Below, one piece after another: positions 41,741 through 50,272 of a DNA stretch of 64,000 bases. Source of the DNA: Nonomuraea turkmeniaca (lineage in GTDB: Bacteria > Actinomycetota > Actinomycetes > Streptosporangiales > Streptosporangiaceae); assembly GCF_005889735.1 (NCBI RefSeq), contig NZ_VCKY01000011.1:1-64000 (forward strand). The letters are read 5' to 3'. The notes below the pieces were generated by a model. That model was not told where the DNA came from, did not search any database, and worked only from the letters and a program-made list of their open reading frames with translations. The position numbers and the translations under genes are program-made. Position 1 is the first letter of the stretch, and every line of letters begins with the position of its first letter.

Positions 41741-43969
41741 TCAGTAGTCCTCGACCACGTTTTCCCGTTCGGCCCGGCAGAGATCCGCCCAGTAGTCCAA
41801 GCCGATGGACTGGTAGATCTCCGCTGCGGCGGCGTACGCGAGGCCGGCTTCGTGCTTGTGGTCCCGCGCGTGCGCCAGCTGGGCCAGCCCGAGGATCGCG
41901 TTGGCCTGGCCCAATCGGTTCCCGATCTCCTCGTACAGGTCGCGAGCCTGCGTGAAGGCCTCCTCAGCCGACCCGTCGTCACCCCGCATGGACGCGACCT
42001 CGCCCAACCCCCGCAGCGCGTGAGCCTGGCCGAGGCGGTCCCCGATCTCCTCGTACAGGCTGTGAGCCTGCCTGTACGCCTCCTCGGCCGGTCCGTCCTC
42101 GTCCCGCATCCGCGCGATATCGCCCAGGCGCCACATCGCGCCGGCCTGGCCCAGGCGGTCCCCGATCTCCTCGAACAGGCGGCGAGCCTGCCTGTACGCC
42201 TGCGCAGCCGGGGCGAACTCCCCTCGCGTGAACGCGACGTCACCCAAGCCCTGCAGCGCGTGGGCCTGACCCGTCCGGTCCCCCGTCCCCTCGTACAGGC
42301 CGCGAGCCTGCCTGTACGCCTCCTCGGCCGGCCCGAACTCCCCTCGCACGAACGCGACGTCACCCAGGCCGTGCATCGCGTCGGCCTGGCCGCTCTCGTT
42401 CCCGATCTCCTCGTACAAGCCGCGAGCCTGCCTGTAGGCCTCCTCCGCCTGGCCGAACTCGCCCCGCATGGCCGCGACCGAGGCCAGGCCGTACATCGCG
42501 CCGGCCTGGCCCGATCGGTCGCCTTGGGCGACAGCGGTATTTCTCATGGCGGTATAGAGATCATGGGCCTGGAGGTAGCGGTCGTTCAGGCGCAGCCACC
42601 AGGCGACCTCGTTGGCGAGCGCGAGCGCCTTCGGATGCCTCTGGGCGAGCGCGATGTCGGCGGCCACGCGCACCTCGCTGGTGGCGGCCATCAACCAGGA
42701 ACGGGCCTGGCCGGGGGATCCGAAGGACGGATCGCCCGGGGCGGTCGTGGTGAGCATGCTGATCGCGATGCGGACGTGGTCCCGCAGGGTCGCGTACAGG
42801 CGATCGTGCCCGGCCCGCCGTTCGTCCGCCGAGTCCTCGGCATCGGCCTGCCGGCGGGCGCATTCGAGGAAGACGTCGTGGAAGCCGTAGCGGTCGGTGG
42901 GCTGGCGCGTCAGCATGGCCTCCGCGGCCAGCTCGTCCAATCGCAGCCTCGTCACCGATGGGGACAGTCCGGCGAGGGGCGCGATGGACCGGACGTCGAA
43001 GTCCGGCCCGGGGTGCCAGGCACAACAACGCAGCACCTGCCGCTGACCGGTGTCCAACGCCTGGTACGAGACCGTGAACGCGGCTCGTATCGCCTGATCG
43101 ACCTTGGTCATGTGCCGGAACCGCCGGCCGCCGTCACGCATGGCCTCGGTCATCAACTCCAACACCATGGCCGGGTCCTGGCGGGCCAGCAACCGCCCCA
43201 CCGGATCGAGCGCCAGGGGCAACCACCCGCACAGCCGCGCCACATCCGCCAGGATGCCGTCGCCGGCCAGCGGCCGCCGAGCCCGCCGCCGAAGCAGGCT
43301 CACCGCCTCCGGCGGATCCAAGAGATCCACGGGGAGGCGGTCCGCATCGTCCAGGTCGTCCAGACTGGACCGGCTGGTGATCAAGGTCAGGCAGTGCGGC
43401 GCGTCCTGCGGCAACAACGGCATGACCTGCTCGACGGTACGGACATTGTCGAGCAACAGCAGCACCCGGCGCCCGGCCAGCCATCCCCGCCACAACCGCG
43501 ACCGGCCATCCAGGCTGCCGGGAATGTCCGCCGCTTCGAACCCCGCCCACCCGAGCAGCTCGGCCAGCACGTCACGCGGGTCGGCAGGGTCGGTGTCCGG
43601 GGTGAAGCCGTACAGGTCCACCTCCACCCGCGCATCGGTGAACCGCTCCTTGACCTGGACGGCCACGGCACGGGCCAGCGCCGTCTTGCCCACCCCCGCC
43701 ATGCCGTGAACCGCTGAGATCAACAGCGGGCGGCCCTCCCGCAGCGCCGCGTCCACCTTGCCGACCAGGGCCGCGATCTCTCCGTCCCGCCCCACCATCG
43801 GGGGCGGCGCCACCATCGGCAGCAGAGTCACGTGCGGACGCGAGACCCCGTGGAAATGCACATGCTGCGTCCCCTCCCCCTGGACGGCCATCTGAGAGTT
43901 GTCGTACGCGGACGCCTTCATGTCCCGTGCGTCTGGTCCCAGCGGCAACGCGCGCTCGGGCCCGGTCAT
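41741..43969 (-). CDS. NLR-like NB-ARC ATPase with six C-terminal TPRs (amyloid-motif N-terminus)
   Basis: This 742-residue STAND protein has three parts. Residues 1-50 are flexible and contain AVQGEGTQHVHFHG (28-41). Residues 55-420 are an NB-ARC ATPase: Walker A AVHGMAGVGKTA (86-97), Walker B RRVLLLLDN, sensor LTLITSR, the GLPL-like CGWLPLALD, and a winged helix with VLRCCAWHPG. Residues 480-722 are six TPR repeats of exactly 40 residues. NB-ARC/TPR proteins are ATP-switched signal oligomerisers. The gene lies 9 bp after a small protein that ends with the matching motif AVQGQGVQNVTFG, so the two probably form a sensor-effector pair. Confidence 0.9.
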   Translation of the reverse strand: MTGPERALPLGPDARDMKASAYDNSQMAVQGEGTQHVHFHGVSRPHVTLLPMVAPPPMVGRDGEIAALVGKVDAALREGRPLLISAVHGMAGVGKTALARAVAVQVKERFTDARVEVDLYGFTPDTDPADPRDVLAELLGWAGFEAADIPGSLDGRSRLWRGWLAGRRVLLLLDNVRTVEQVMPLLPQDAPHCLTLITSRSSLDDLDDADRLPVDLLDPPEAVSLLRRRARRPLAGDGILADVARLCGWLPLALDPVGRLLARQDPAMVLELMTEAMRDGGRRFRHMTKVDQAIRAAFTVSYQALDTGQRQVLRCCAWHPGPDFDVRSIAPLAGLSPSVTRLRLDELAAEAMLTRQPTDRYGFHDVFLECARRQADAEDSADERRAGHDRLYATLRDHVRIAISMLTTTAPGDPSFGSPGQARSWLMAATSEVRVAADIALAQRHPKALALANEVAWWLRLNDRYLQAHDLYTAMRNTAVAQGDRSGQAGAMYGLASVAAMRGEFGQAEEAYRQARGLYEEIGNESGQADAMHGLGDVAFVRGEFGPAEEAYRQARGLYEGTGDRTGQAHALQGLGDVAFTRGEFAPAAQAYRQARRLFEEIGDRLGQAGAMWRLGDIARMRDEDGPAEEAYRQAHSLYEEIGDRLGQAHALRGLGEVASMRGDDGSAEEAFTQARDLYEEIGNRLGQANAILGLAQLAHARDHKHEAGLAYAAAAEIYQSIGLDYWADLCRAERENVVEDY
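41804..42523 (-). repeat. Six in-phase 120-bp repeats encoding the TPR array
   Basis: The repeats follow G(D/N)RxGQAxAxxGLGxVA pattern units of exactly 40 codons; runs such as AEEAYRQARGLYE recur almost unchanged and the DNA is near-identical over long stretches between neighbouring units. This indicates recent duplication or gene conversion, common in TPR sensors under diversifying pressure. Confidence 0.9.
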
Positions 43970-43978
43970 GTTCGCCGC

Positions 43979-44398
43979 TCAGGCCTGGCGCGGGCCGAAC
44001 GTGACGTTCTGGACCCCCTGCCCCTGCACCGCCTGCTGGGCCTGATCACGTGCCTGGGCGTTGACCTGCACGACGCTCGCGGACGCATGGCCGGCGACAG
44101 AGTCCACCAGCTCGCGCAGCTGCCCTTCGCTGTCCGGATGGTCTTCCAGCAGGTCCCGCAGCCGCGCCGCCCACGCCGCCTCCTGCTCCCGCCCGGCCCG
44201 CTCACGATCGTCGGCGGCGAGCAACTCCTGCCGCGACTGCTCCAGCCTGCCCTCCTGCCGGGCCTCCGCATCGGCATCACCGCGCCCCAGCAGACGAGCG
44301 CAGCGTGTCTTGACCCCCTCCCACGCATCGGTGGTCATCGCCGTCACCAACGCCGAACCCGCGGCGCCCGCCAATGCGATCAAAGCCTCAGCTAGCAT
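43979..44398 (-). CDS. Small helical protein with C-terminal amyloid-like motif (candidate NLR effector)
   Basis: This 139-residue protein starts at an ATG preceded by GGAGG. Residues 1-25 form a hydrophobic helix (MLAEALIALAGAAGSALVTA), 26-105 are charged helices and coiled coil (RQEGRLEQSRQELLAADD, EEDHPDSEGQ-like stretch) and 106-139 are polar and Gln-rich, with AVQGQGVQNVTFG at 123-135. The motif matches that in the N-terminus of the NB-ARC protein encoded 9 bp downstream. A membrane-active helical domain followed by a prion-like motif is the known plan of effectors switched on by NLR templating. The toxic function is inferred only. Confidence 0.75.
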   Translation of the reverse strand: MLAEALIALAGAAGSALVTAMTTDAWEGVKTRCARLLGRGDADAEARQEGRLEQSRQELLAADDRERAGREQEAAWAARLRDLLEDHPDSEGQLRELVDSVAGHASASVVQVNAQARDQAQQAVQGQGVQNVTFGPRQA

Positions 44399-44526
44399 GC
44401 CTCCCCCTCCTCCACTCGCCCTGATTCCGGGATACCTCAGATTCCCCAAAAAATCAGGACTTCCAGGAGAAGGAGGCATCCTGAACGGCGGCCACATTGC
44501 CAGTCGCGTATGCGATGATCCCGCGC

Positions 44527-45141
44527 ATGAACGGAAACATGGTGCTGCAGACCGCAACCGAGTGCGAGGGATTCCTGCGCTCGGTGGCATCCCAAGACTG
44601 GGCGGAAACCCCTATTCCCGGGATGGACTGGACCGTCGCGCGGACCGCGGCCCACATCAGCGACTGCCTGCTGTGGTACGCCACGGATTTCGCCGCCGGC
44701 GAGCAGGAGCTCAGCACCACGGACATCCGTGTCCGCCCCGAGTCCAAGCCCGACGAGCTCATCAGCACGATGACCACATACTCCACGGTCCTCGCGCGCG
44801 TCGTGGACGGGGCTGCGCCCGGGGCTCGTGGCTGGCACCCCTTCGGCCTCGCGGACGCGTCCGGCTTCGCCGCGATGGCCTGCAACGAAATGCTCGTCCA
44901 CACCAACGACGTCGCCTCCGGCTTCGACCGAGCCTTCCTCCCACCCGAGCAACCCGCCATGGCCACGTTGCGTCGCCTGTTCCCGTGGGCGCCGGCGGAC
45001 ACGCCCCCATGGGCGACGCTGCTGTGGGCCAACGGCCGCACCGACCTCCCCGGTCAGGAACGGCAGGTGAGGTGGAAATGGCACTGCGCCCCGCTGGCCG
45101 AATGGAATGGCGTCAACCCCATGCTCGGCCCTCAGGGTTGA
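44527..45141 (+). CDS. Mycothiol-dependent maleylpyruvate isomerase-type DinB-fold protein
   Basis: This 204-residue protein has a DinB four-helix bundle with a metal triad: His in TAAHISDCLLWYATD, and Glu and His in NEMLVHTNDVASG. These correspond to the zinc site of the mycothiol-dependent maleylpyruvate isomerase N-terminal domain. It probably transfers mycothiol or acts on an unknown electrophile. The ATG at 44527 is used; Met codons 30 bases up- and 12 bases downstream are alternatives. Confidence 0.72.
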   Translation: MNGNMVLQTATECEGFLRSVASQDWAETPIPGMDWTVARTAAHISDCLLWYATDFAAGEQELSTTDIRVRPESKPDELISTMTTYSTVLARVVDGAAPGARGWHPFGLADASGFAAMACNEMLVHTNDVASGFDRAFLPPEQPAMATLRRLFPWAPADTPPWATLLWANGRTDLPGQERQVRWKWHCAPLAEWNGVNPMLGPQG

Positions 45142-45192
45142 TCGCCACCAGGTTTCCGCTCGACGACAGGCGCCCGATCTAACAGTGCACCG

Positions 45193-45822
45193 CTAGTCGG
45201 CCGATCGGGGCCCATAGGCAGCGAGGAACACGCGTACCGCGGGCTCGATGATCGCCTTCATTTCGCTGGGCGAATCCGGATGTGGCTGACCGGTCATCAT
45301 GACGCGGTTCACGGGAAGCCACAACAACAACCCGGCGAGATGGTCGGCCGCGATCTTCGCGTCGCCGTGAAGGCGCAACCAGCCGCGATCGGCCGCGTCC
45401 TGCAGCGTCTCGGCCACCGACCCGAGCACACGCAGGAACGCGCCCTCGTAGTAGGCCTGCCCGACCTCAGGGAACCTGGTGGCCTCCGCGATGACGAGCC
45501 GGCGGATGCGTTGCACCCGCACGTCGAAGAGCAATCCCACGAGCTGACGGGCAAGGCAGCGTACGGTCTCCTCGCCATCGCTGAAGGCGTCGGCCTTCAC
45601 CTCGACCACCGCGGCCAGCCCGCGTCCGATCATGTCGTCCGCGAGGGCCCGGAACAGGCCGGACTTGTCGCCGAAGTACTTGTACACGGTCTGCTTCGAC
45701 GCGGCTGCCCGCGCCGCGATCTGATCTGTGCTCGCACCGGCGTACCCGTCCGTGACGAAGGCCTCCAACGCCGCGTCCAAGATTCGCGCCTTGGTCGCGT
45801 CCGACCTGCTGCCTGTGCCCAT
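45193..45822 (-). CDS. TetR-family repressor
   Basis: This 209-residue regulator has an N-terminal helix-turn-helix (ARILDAALEAFVTDGYAG, STDQIAARAAASKQTVYKYFGDK) and an AefR-type C-terminal domain. It is divergent from an alpha/beta hydrolase gene and three palindromes lie in the 98-bp gap, so it most likely represses both. The ATG at 45820-45822 (MGTGSRSDAT) is preferred because the longer frame would run through the operators. Confidence 0.9.
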   Translation of the reverse strand: MGTGSRSDATKARILDAALEAFVTDGYAGASTDQIAARAAASKQTVYKYFGDKSGLFRALADDMIGRGLAAVVEVKADAFSDGEETVRCLARQLVGLLFDVRVQRIRRLVIAEATRFPEVGQAYYEGAFLRVLGSVAETLQDAADRGWLRLHGDAKIAADHLAGLLLWLPVNRVMMTGQPHPDSPSEMKAIIEPAVRVFLAAYGPRSAD

Positions 45823-45833
45823 GTGACACCTCC

Positions 45834-45901
45834 GTACTGAACAGTACCGTTCCCTCTTGACCCTGTCAGTACTGAACCGTACTGTACGTACTGAACAGTA
45901 C
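45834..45901 (+). promoter_or_regulatory. Promoter with three TetR operators
   Basis: TTGACC at 45857-45862 and TACTGT at 45880-45885 are separated by 17 bp and drive the hydrolase gene. GTACTGAACAGTAC occurs at 45834-45847 and again at 45888-45901, and a variant GTACTGAACCGTAC at 45869-45882 overlaps the -10 box. Three sites this close suggest cooperative repression. Confidence 0.8.
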
Positions 45902-45920
45902 CGTACTAGGGAGACGAACG

Positions 45921-46757
45921 ATGAAGGCAACCACTGGCATCACCCGCTCGGCCGACGGCACCGAGATCGCGTTCACCTCGATCGGCTCCGGGCCGGCGAT
46001 CGTCATCATCAACGGCGCCATGAGTTACCGGGGCTCCCACCCCACCGAGGGCACCGTCGCGCAGGGGCTGGCGGCCCGGCACACCGTGATCACCTACGAC
46101 CGCCGCGGGCGCGGTGAGAGCGGCCCCACCGATCCGGCACTGGCGGCGACCGAGGCGGTCCAGGCCGAGGTCGCCGACGTCGCCGCCTTGATCGACCACG
46201 CCGGGGGCACGGCCGCCGTGCTCGGGTTCTCCTCCGGCGGGGTCCTGGCCCTGGAGGCGGTACGGGCGGGCCTGCCGATCACCGCGCTCGTGCTCTGGGA
46301 GCCGCCCTTCCTCGTCTCGGCCGACCGCGCCCCGCTCGCCGCGGGCTACCGGGAGCGGGTCCAGCAGGCGCTGGCCGACGGCCGCCCCGGCGACGCGGTC
46401 GCCCTGTTCCTCACCGAACCCTGCGCAGTCCCCGCGGAGTTCGTCGAGCCGATGCGCGCCGAGCCCTACTGGGCGGGCATGGAGCAGATCGCGCCCTCAC
46501 TCCCCAACGACGCCGCCATCATGGGCGACACCATGAGCGGTGACCCCGCCCGCCTCCAGCGATACGCGACGGTCGACGTCCCCATGCTGGTGACGTACGG
46601 CGACGCCGGCCTGCCCGGGTTCGCCCACGCGGCCACCGCCCTCGCCGGCGTCCTCCCGAACGCCACGGCGCGCGAGCTCCCCGGCAAGGACCACGACGTG
46701 TCCCCGGAGCACCTGGTGTCCGCCCTGACCGAGTGGCTGCCCACCGCGCAACACTGA
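45921..46757 (+). CDS. Alpha/beta hydrolase
   Basis: This 278-residue hydrolase has the oxyanion loop IIINGAMSYRG, the nucleophile elbow GFSSGG near residue 100, an acid in VTYGDAGLPG, and the catalytic His in LPGKDHDVSPEHL. The substrate is an ester or lactone of unknown kind. GGGAGACG precedes the ATG. It is controlled by the divergent TetR; the DHFR-like gene follows 81 bp later. Confidence 0.9.
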   Translation: MKATTGITRSADGTEIAFTSIGSGPAIVIINGAMSYRGSHPTEGTVAQGLAARHTVITYDRRGRGESGPTDPALAATEAVQAEVADVAALIDHAGGTAAVLGFSSGGVLALEAVRAGLPITALVLWEPPFLVSADRAPLAAGYRERVQQALADGRPGDAVALFLTEPCAVPAEFVEPMRAEPYWAGMEQIAPSLPNDAAIMGDTMSGDPARLQRYATVDVPMLVTYGDAGLPGFAHAATALAGVLPNATARELPGKDHDVSPEHLVSALTEWLPTAQH

Positions 46758-46838
46758 CCGAGTCGAGAGCCTGTTGCTCACCGCCTCGAATTGCACCACC
46801 GCCCGGAACCCAAGCCGCACCGAAACGGAGGCAACGCC

Positions 46839-47393
46839 ATGGGAGCAATCCTCGTCCACGAGTTCATCACCGCCGACGGCGTCATCGACGACCCCGCCTG
46901 GTCCGTCGACTACGAATTCACCGACGCCATGAACGACGCCCTCACCGGCATCACCGAACGCTGCCGCGCCATCCTGCTCGGCCGGACCACCTACCAGCAC
47001 TTCGAGGAGCCGTGGTCGCAGCGCACCGACGCCGACGACCCGCACTCGTCCTTCTTCAACGACACGCCCAAGTACGTCGTCACCGGCACCCTCGACTCGC
47101 TGACCTGGCGAAACTCGACGATCCTCGGCCCCTACGACCCCGACGCGATCCGACGCCTCAAGGATCAGGTCGACGGCGACATCTTCACCAGCGCCAGCGG
47201 CACCCTGGTACGCGCCATGCTCGCCGACGGCCTGGTGGACGAGCTCAACCTCTTCCTCTATCCGCTCACCCGCGGCCAAGGGCCACGCCTCTTCCCGGCC
47301 GACGCCCCACCCCGGAAAATGCGCCTGGAATCGCACCGCGCATTCGAGCACGGAGTTCTCCACCTGACGTACCGGCCGCTCAGCCGACCGTGA
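46839..47393 (+). CDS. RibD/DHFR-like reductase domain protein
   Basis: This 184-residue protein has the dihydrofolate reductase fold of the YyaP/RibD C-terminal group: HEFITADGVIDDP, CRAILLGRTTYQHF, KYVVTGTLDSLTW, and DIFTSASGTLVRAMLADGLVDEL. Such proteins bind NADPH, but the substrate is usually unknown. The ATG at 46839 has CGGAGG 8 bases upstream. Confidence 0.87.
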   Translation: MGAILVHEFITADGVIDDPAWSVDYEFTDAMNDALTGITERCRAILLGRTTYQHFEEPWSQRTDADDPHSSFFNDTPKYVVTGTLDSLTWRNSTILGPYDPDAIRRLKDQVDGDIFTSASGTLVRAMLADGLVDELNLFLYPLTRGQGPRLFPADAPPRKMRLESHRAFEHGVLHLTYRPLSRP

Positions 47394-47412
47394 CGAGCAA
47401 ATGGCCGCGCGA

Positions 47413-48600
47413 TCAGGTCGGCCAGGCATCCCCCCGGCGTGTGATCTTCGACCAGAACGACGTGACCTGCCCGATCGCCTGGTCGAACCGGTAGTAAAGC
47501 CGCGGCGGGACATGCGGGAGCAGCGCCGAATGCCGTTGGCCGAGCAGGACGAGCATCTGTTCCGGTGGGAGCTTGACGTAACGCGGGAGGCTCTCGTACC
47601 AGCGGGCGCTGTTGCGGGCCGCCTTCTGCACGCCCCGGATCGCGGTCTGGCGCCCCCGCTCGTAGAACTCGAGTGCGGGCTCCAGCCGCGGCTGGGCGCC
47701 CAGCGCGTGGGCCAGGAAAGCGGCATCCCCGAGCGCGAGTGCGGTGCCCGCGCCGATCGAGTAGTGGGTGGTGTGCGCGGCGTCCCCGATCAGGACGAGG
47801 TTCCCGCGGTACCACCTCTCGTTCGTCAGGGTGCGGAAGTTCAGCCAGCGGGCGCTCTCGCCGGCGTTCTCCTGGCCGATCAGCGGGTGGCCGTCCAGGA
47901 TCTCGGCGAAGAGCTTCTCCAGGAGGGCCAGGCTGTCGGCCTCGTTCGCCCGGTCGAACCCGAGCCCCGCCCAAGTCTCCGGGGAGCACTCGATCACGCA
48001 GGTGCTGCGCTCCTTGCTGTAGACGTAGCCGTAACACCAGATCCACCCGTACGCGGTGTTGACGAAGGCGAAGGTGAAGGAGTCGAACACCTTGGTGGTG
48101 CCGAGCCAGATGTAGGCGTTGCGGCCGACCGCGACCTCGGTGCCGAAGTGGTCGGCATGGCGCCCACGCAGCGCGCTGTTGACGCCGTCGCCGGCGACGA
48201 TCAGGTCCGCGCCGGCCAGCTCCTCCTCGCCGGTGATCTCACGCTCGTACTCGATCCGCACGCCGAGGGAGCGGGCCCGGTCGGCGAGGAGGCCGAGCAT
48301 CCGGCTCCGGCCGACGCCGAAGCCCGCGTCCCAGTAATCCACCGGAGTCGGCGGGTGGTCCTGCACGTACGCCACCCAGTTGTCCCAGCGGACCGAGCTG
48401 TCGCCGATGGCACGCGCGGTCTCGGGGTCGATGGCGTGGAGGTCCTTGTAGAGCCCGTCCCAGTAGGTCACACCCCAGCCGTACGTCGAGCCTTCCGGGT
48501 ATCGCTCGTAGATGGTGATGTCGTGGGACGGGTCAGCCCGTTTCATCAGGATCGCGAAATACAGGCTGGCGGGTCCGCCGCCGACGCAGGCAACCTTCAC
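47413..48600 (-). CDS. FAD-dependent monooxygenase, salicylyl/anthraniloyl-CoA hydroxylase-like
   Basis: This 395-residue flavoprotein has the FAD start KVACVGGGPASLYFAILMKR, the substrate-side TYGWGVTYWDG, the DG motif DLIVAGDGVNSALRG and the GD motif NLVLIGDAAHTTHYSIGAG. GWGV after the first beta-alpha unit and the GTALALGDAAFLAHAL helix resemble the N-terminal half of salicylyl-CoA 5-hydroxylase and anthraniloyl-CoA monooxygenase. It probably hydroxylates an aromatic substrate, perhaps as a CoA ester. No CoA ligase is adjacent. Confidence 0.85.
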   Translation of the reverse strand: MKVACVGGGPASLYFAILMKRADPSHDITIYERYPEGSTYGWGVTYWDGLYKDLHAIDPETARAIGDSSVRWDNWVAYVQDHPPTPVDYWDAGFGVGRSRMLGLLADRARSLGVRIEYEREITGEEELAGADLIVAGDGVNSALRGRHADHFGTEVAVGRNAYIWLGTTKVFDSFTFAFVNTAYGWIWCYGYVYSKERSTCVIECSPETWAGLGFDRANEADSLALLEKLFAEILDGHPLIGQENAGESARWLNFRTLTNERWYRGNLVLIGDAAHTTHYSIGAGTALALGDAAFLAHALGAQPRLEPALEFYERGRQTAIRGVQKAARNSARWYESLPRYVKLPPEQMLVLLGQRHSALLPHVPPRLYYRFDQAIGQVTSFWSKITRRGDAWPT

Positions 48601-49101
48601 ACGAGCCCCCTGTGTGACGTCATGTCATCGATACGTTGCACAGCGTAACAGGCGAGTGTGGGAGGGTCGCGGCACTCCGTACGCGTTTGGCGTCAAGCGC
48701 CGGAAGTGCCGGAAACTCCGGGCACGGCGGCGCCGGCCCATGCCATTACGCCCCCTCTGCCCGAACGCGGGCATCTCGGCCCCCGAGGTCGCCGAACGGT
48801 GGGGTCGTCATTGTTCGAAGGTCTGGCTGCGGTCGATGAGGTCCAGAACCGCGCACCGCCCGGTTCGTGGCGGCGGAGCTGGTGGAGCGCGGACGGACGC
48901 CGCGATGGCTCTTGCGGCGGTTGCCACCGCACTCGGTAAACTGGCCAGTGGCGTCCGTCCGCGCACAACCTCCGGCGACCCGCCCCAGCAGGGTCACCCC
49001 AGGAGGCAAAGGGAGGTCCACCTCTCGGGCGGGGCTTCGCTCTCGATCGTGCGTCCGCCGCACCGGTCGCTGGGGGATCTGCGGACGGGCCGCGGGAGAC
49101 G
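48601..49101. other. Intergenic region, about 500 bp, no gene supported
   Basis: Several open frames cross this stretch but none has a ribosome site with convincing protein content. The upstream side must hold the promoter of the flavoprotein gene and the downstream side that of the DUF1835 gene (GGAG at 49093). Confidence 0.5.
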
Positions 49102-50247
49102 ATGATGACCAAGCAGGCCGACTTCAAACGGCGTGTGCGCGCTCGCATGGCCAAGACCGGCGAGTCGTACGCGACCGCCCGCAGCAACCTCTTGGCCGAG
49201 CAGCCCGGCACAGCGGCTTCCGGTCCCACCGGCGACGGGATGGCGGCGGCCCTGCACGTCAGCAATGGCGATGGCACGGACCTGCCCGGGACCGGTCTCG
49301 CGCCACGCGTTCTGTACTGGCGCGACGTCCTGCACGAGGGGCCGGTGCCTGCGGTGGGTCCCGAGGAGCTCCGCCAGATCAGAGCCGCCTTCCTGGCCGG
49401 GGCGAACGCGGACGACCGCGCGGAGGGTGCCGACATGTTCGCCGAACGGGACCGCATCCTGGAGGCCAACCGCGACGGCGAGTATGTCCTGTGGTTCGAG
49501 GCGGATCTGTACGACCAGCTCCAGATCATCCAGATCCTCGCTCGCCTCGCCGACCTTGGAGTGCCGGCGCAGCGCATCACCCTGATCTGCATCGGCGAGC
49601 ACCCCGGCATCGCCCGCTTCGGTGGCCTCGGCCAGTTGACCGCCGAACAGCTGCGCGAACTGCCCACCACGAACGCGTGCGCCCGGCTGACCCCCGCTGC
49701 GCTCCAGCTGGCCACGCACGCCTGGGCCGCTTTCCGGGCGCCGACTCCGGACGGTCTGCGCGCCATCGCCGGTAACCGCTCGAGTGAGCTGCGGTTCCTG
49801 GGTGAGGCGTTCGACCGGCTCAGCCGGGAGTACCCGGCGACCCGCGACGGGTTGTCGCTGACCGAGCGGCGGATCCTGGCCGCCGTCGCCGACGGCGCGG
49901 CCGAAGCCGGGACGGCGTTCGTCCGCGCCGCAGCGCGAGAAACGCGCCCGTACCTCGGAGACACGTGGTGCTTCGCGATGATGGATCGGATGGCTCAGGC
50001 ACCCATCCCGCTCCTTCACGCCGAACCGGCGAACCGCCCGGTCGACCGCGGCACCGGCCTGAGCCTGACCCGCGCCGGGGCACGAGTGCTCGCGGGTGGG
50101 GCGGACCACGTGGCGCTCAACGGCATCGACCGGTGGGTCGGCGGGGTGCACCTGCGCGGCCACCACGTGCCGTGGCGCTGGGACGACGGGACCGAGACCA
50201 TCACCCGCCCGGCCGAGGACCCACAGACTCGGGGCGATTCACCGTGA
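49102..50247 (+). CDS. DUF1835 domain protein
   Basis: The 381-residue product begins with a short helical module (FKRRVRARMAKTGESYATAR) shared with several actinobacterial proteins. It continues with a DUF1835-type region: LHVSNGDGTDLPGTGL, VLYWRDVLHEGPVP and the acidic strand YVLWFEADLYDQLQIIQIL, then a DUF3658-like C-terminus with ITRPAED near the end. DUF1835 proteins are uncharacterised. Start codons at 49102 and 49105 are equally possible behind GGAG. Confidence 0.8.
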   Translation: MMTKQADFKRRVRARMAKTGESYATARSNLLAEQPGTAASGPTGDGMAAALHVSNGDGTDLPGTGLAPRVLYWRDVLHEGPVPAVGPEELRQIRAAFLAGANADDRAEGADMFAERDRILEANRDGEYVLWFEADLYDQLQIIQILARLADLGVPAQRITLICIGEHPGIARFGGLGQLTAEQLRELPTTNACARLTPAALQLATHAWAAFRAPTPDGLRAIAGNRSSELRFLGEAFDRLSREYPATRDGLSLTERRILAAVADGAAEAGTAFVRAAARETRPYLGDTWCFAMMDRMAQAPIPLLHAEPANRPVDRGTGLSLTRAGARVLAGGADHVALNGIDRWVGGVHLRGHHVPWRWDDGTETITRPAEDPQTRGDSP

Positions 50248-50272
50248 ACCGAGCGCCCGTTACGCTTCGACG

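Noticed and set aside
40907-43717. Plus-strand frame of about 936 codons opposite the NB-ARC/TPR gene
   Set aside because: Its apparent repeats simply mirror the TPR-coding repeats on the other strand; no domain or start signal is visible.
48640-49100. Overlapping frames in the gap before the DUF1835 gene
   Set aside because: They have no ribosome site, no domain and poor codon-position pattern.
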